Origin: Ahrensia sp.
GTDB taxonomy: Bacteria > Pseudomonadota > Alphaproteobacteria > Rhizobiales > Rhizobiaceae
NCBI GenBank assembly: GCA_024639025.1
Contig: JAHEJF010000125.1
Coordinates: 1-6,174, forward strand
DNA length: 6,174 bases
Direction of reading: 5' to 3'
In this document: positions 5,708 to 6,174 of the stretch, one piece after another
How positions within the stretch are numbered: the stretch's first letter is position 1
Layout of the letters: each line of letters starts with the position of its first letter
The notes under the pieces: generated by a model
The model's input: the letters and a program-made list of their open reading frames with translations, nothing else
Told to the model about the DNA's origin: nothing
The model's database searches: none
Position numbers and translations under genes: made by a program

Positions 5708-6174
5708 AGCGGCTGCCTGGGCCTTGGGTGAAATCAAACCACGGTTGACCAGAACTTCCGCGATTTGCACGGTATTGAGGGCAGCGCCCTTGCGCAGATT
5801 GTCTGAGACGACCCACAGGTTCAGGCCATTGTCGAGTGTCGAATCTTCCCGAATCCGACTGATATAGGTTGCGTCTTCGCCCGCTGCTTCGTAAGGCGTG
5901 ATGTAGGCGTTTTCCTCGGGATTGTCGACGACAAGGCAACCGGGTGCTTCGCGCAAAATCTCACGCGCCTGTTCAGCCGTAATCTCGTTTTCAAACTCGA
6001 TGTTGACCGCTTCAGAATGCGAGATGAAAACCGGTACACGCACAGCTGTGCATGTCACCTTGATCTTCGGATCAAGCATTTTCTTGGTTTCCGCCATGAC
6101 CTTCCACTCCTCCTTGGTCGATCCATCTTCCATGAACTGATCGATATGGGGAATGACATTGAAGGCAATGCGCT
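5705..6174 (-). CDS. asd: Aspartate-semialdehyde dehydrogenase, C-terminal part (5' end beyond right edge)
   Basis: Asd reduces aspartyl-4-phosphate to aspartate semialdehyde with NADPH, in the cytoplasm, at the branch to lysine/diaminopimelate, threonine and methionine. The last 155 complete codons are visible, less than half of a usual protein of about 340 residues. The frame runs through the right edge: codons before the internal ATG at 6131-6133 read RIAFNVIPHIDQF, conserved Asd sequence, so that ATG is not the start. Diagnostic segments are TAVRVPVFISHSEAVNIEFEN, holding the substrate-binding Arg and the catalytic His, then EAAGEDATYISRIRED and LWVVSDNLRKGAALNTVQIAE near the C-terminus. 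It is of the type found in alphaproteobacteria. It converges on the efflux operon with 169 bp between the stop codons. The catalytic Cys lies outside the window. Confidence 0.96.
   Translation of the reverse strand, partial: RIAFNVIPHIDQFMEDGSTKEEWKVMAETKKMLDPKIKVTCTAVRVPVFISHSEAVNIEFENEITAEQAREILREAPGCLVVDNPEENAYITPYEAAGEDATYISRIREDSTLDNGLNLWVVSDNLRKGAALNTVQIAEVLVNRGLISPKAQAAA

Noticed and set aside
6131..6133. ATG at 6131-6133 as the start of the minus-strand gene
   Set aside because: The upstream in-frame codons continue conserved Asd sequence (AFNVIPHID), so this is an internal Met and the gene is cut by the window edge.
1..6174. A novel defence, toxin-antitoxin, biosynthetic or RNA-guided system
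   Set aside because: All three complete genes and the partial asd belong to well-known families in a common arrangement. The only unexplained signals are the repeat pair and the intergenic palindromes, reported above.

Overview
The window looks like chromosome from an alphaproteobacterium, probably Hyphomicrobiales (Rhizobiales). This is inferred from the character of the Asd C-terminus, the GAGCGTTTC-type intergenic palindromes and the moderate GC content by eye. I recognise no plasmid, phage, transposase, tRNA, rRNA or CRISPR sequence.

Layout from left to right: (i) the last 45 codons of an unidentified + strand gene (3-140). (ii) A roughly 102-bp element, copy 1 (189-290), whose hairpin directly follows the stop codon of (iii) a TetR-family repressor gene on the minus strand (288-881). 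(iv) A 218-bp divergent intergenic region (882-1099) with a perfect 9-bp inverted repeat on the tetR promoter, a large imperfect palindrome, a smaller 15-bp palindrome and a good candidate promoter for the rightward operon. (v) A two-gene + strand operon: a periplasmic adaptor (membrane fusion protein, 1100-2251) and an RND inner-membrane transporter (2251-5535), sharing one base as TAATG. (vi) A strong, apparently bidirectional terminator (5551-5593). (vii) Element copy 2 (5606-5707), again ending at the stop codon of a minus-strand gene. (viii) The C-terminal 155 codons of asd, aspartate-semialdehyde dehydrogenase (5705 to the right edge).

How it works together: the adaptor and RND pump would form a proton-driven tripartite efflux system with an outer-membrane channel encoded elsewhere, since no TolC-like gene is visible. 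The divergent TetR protein very likely represses its own gene and perhaps the pump, with release by a pump substrate. asd (lysine, threonine, methionine and diaminopimelate synthesis) is a convergent housekeeping neighbour.

I see no new biochemical system; the gene set is a familiar TetR-adaptor-RND arrangement. The less ordinary signal is structural. Two co-oriented, ungapped copies of a hairpin element lie immediately 3' of tetR and asd and bracket the whole efflux module, so recombination between them would remove 5,417 bp without damaging asd. The intergenic palindromes are the other part that gene annotation does not explain.
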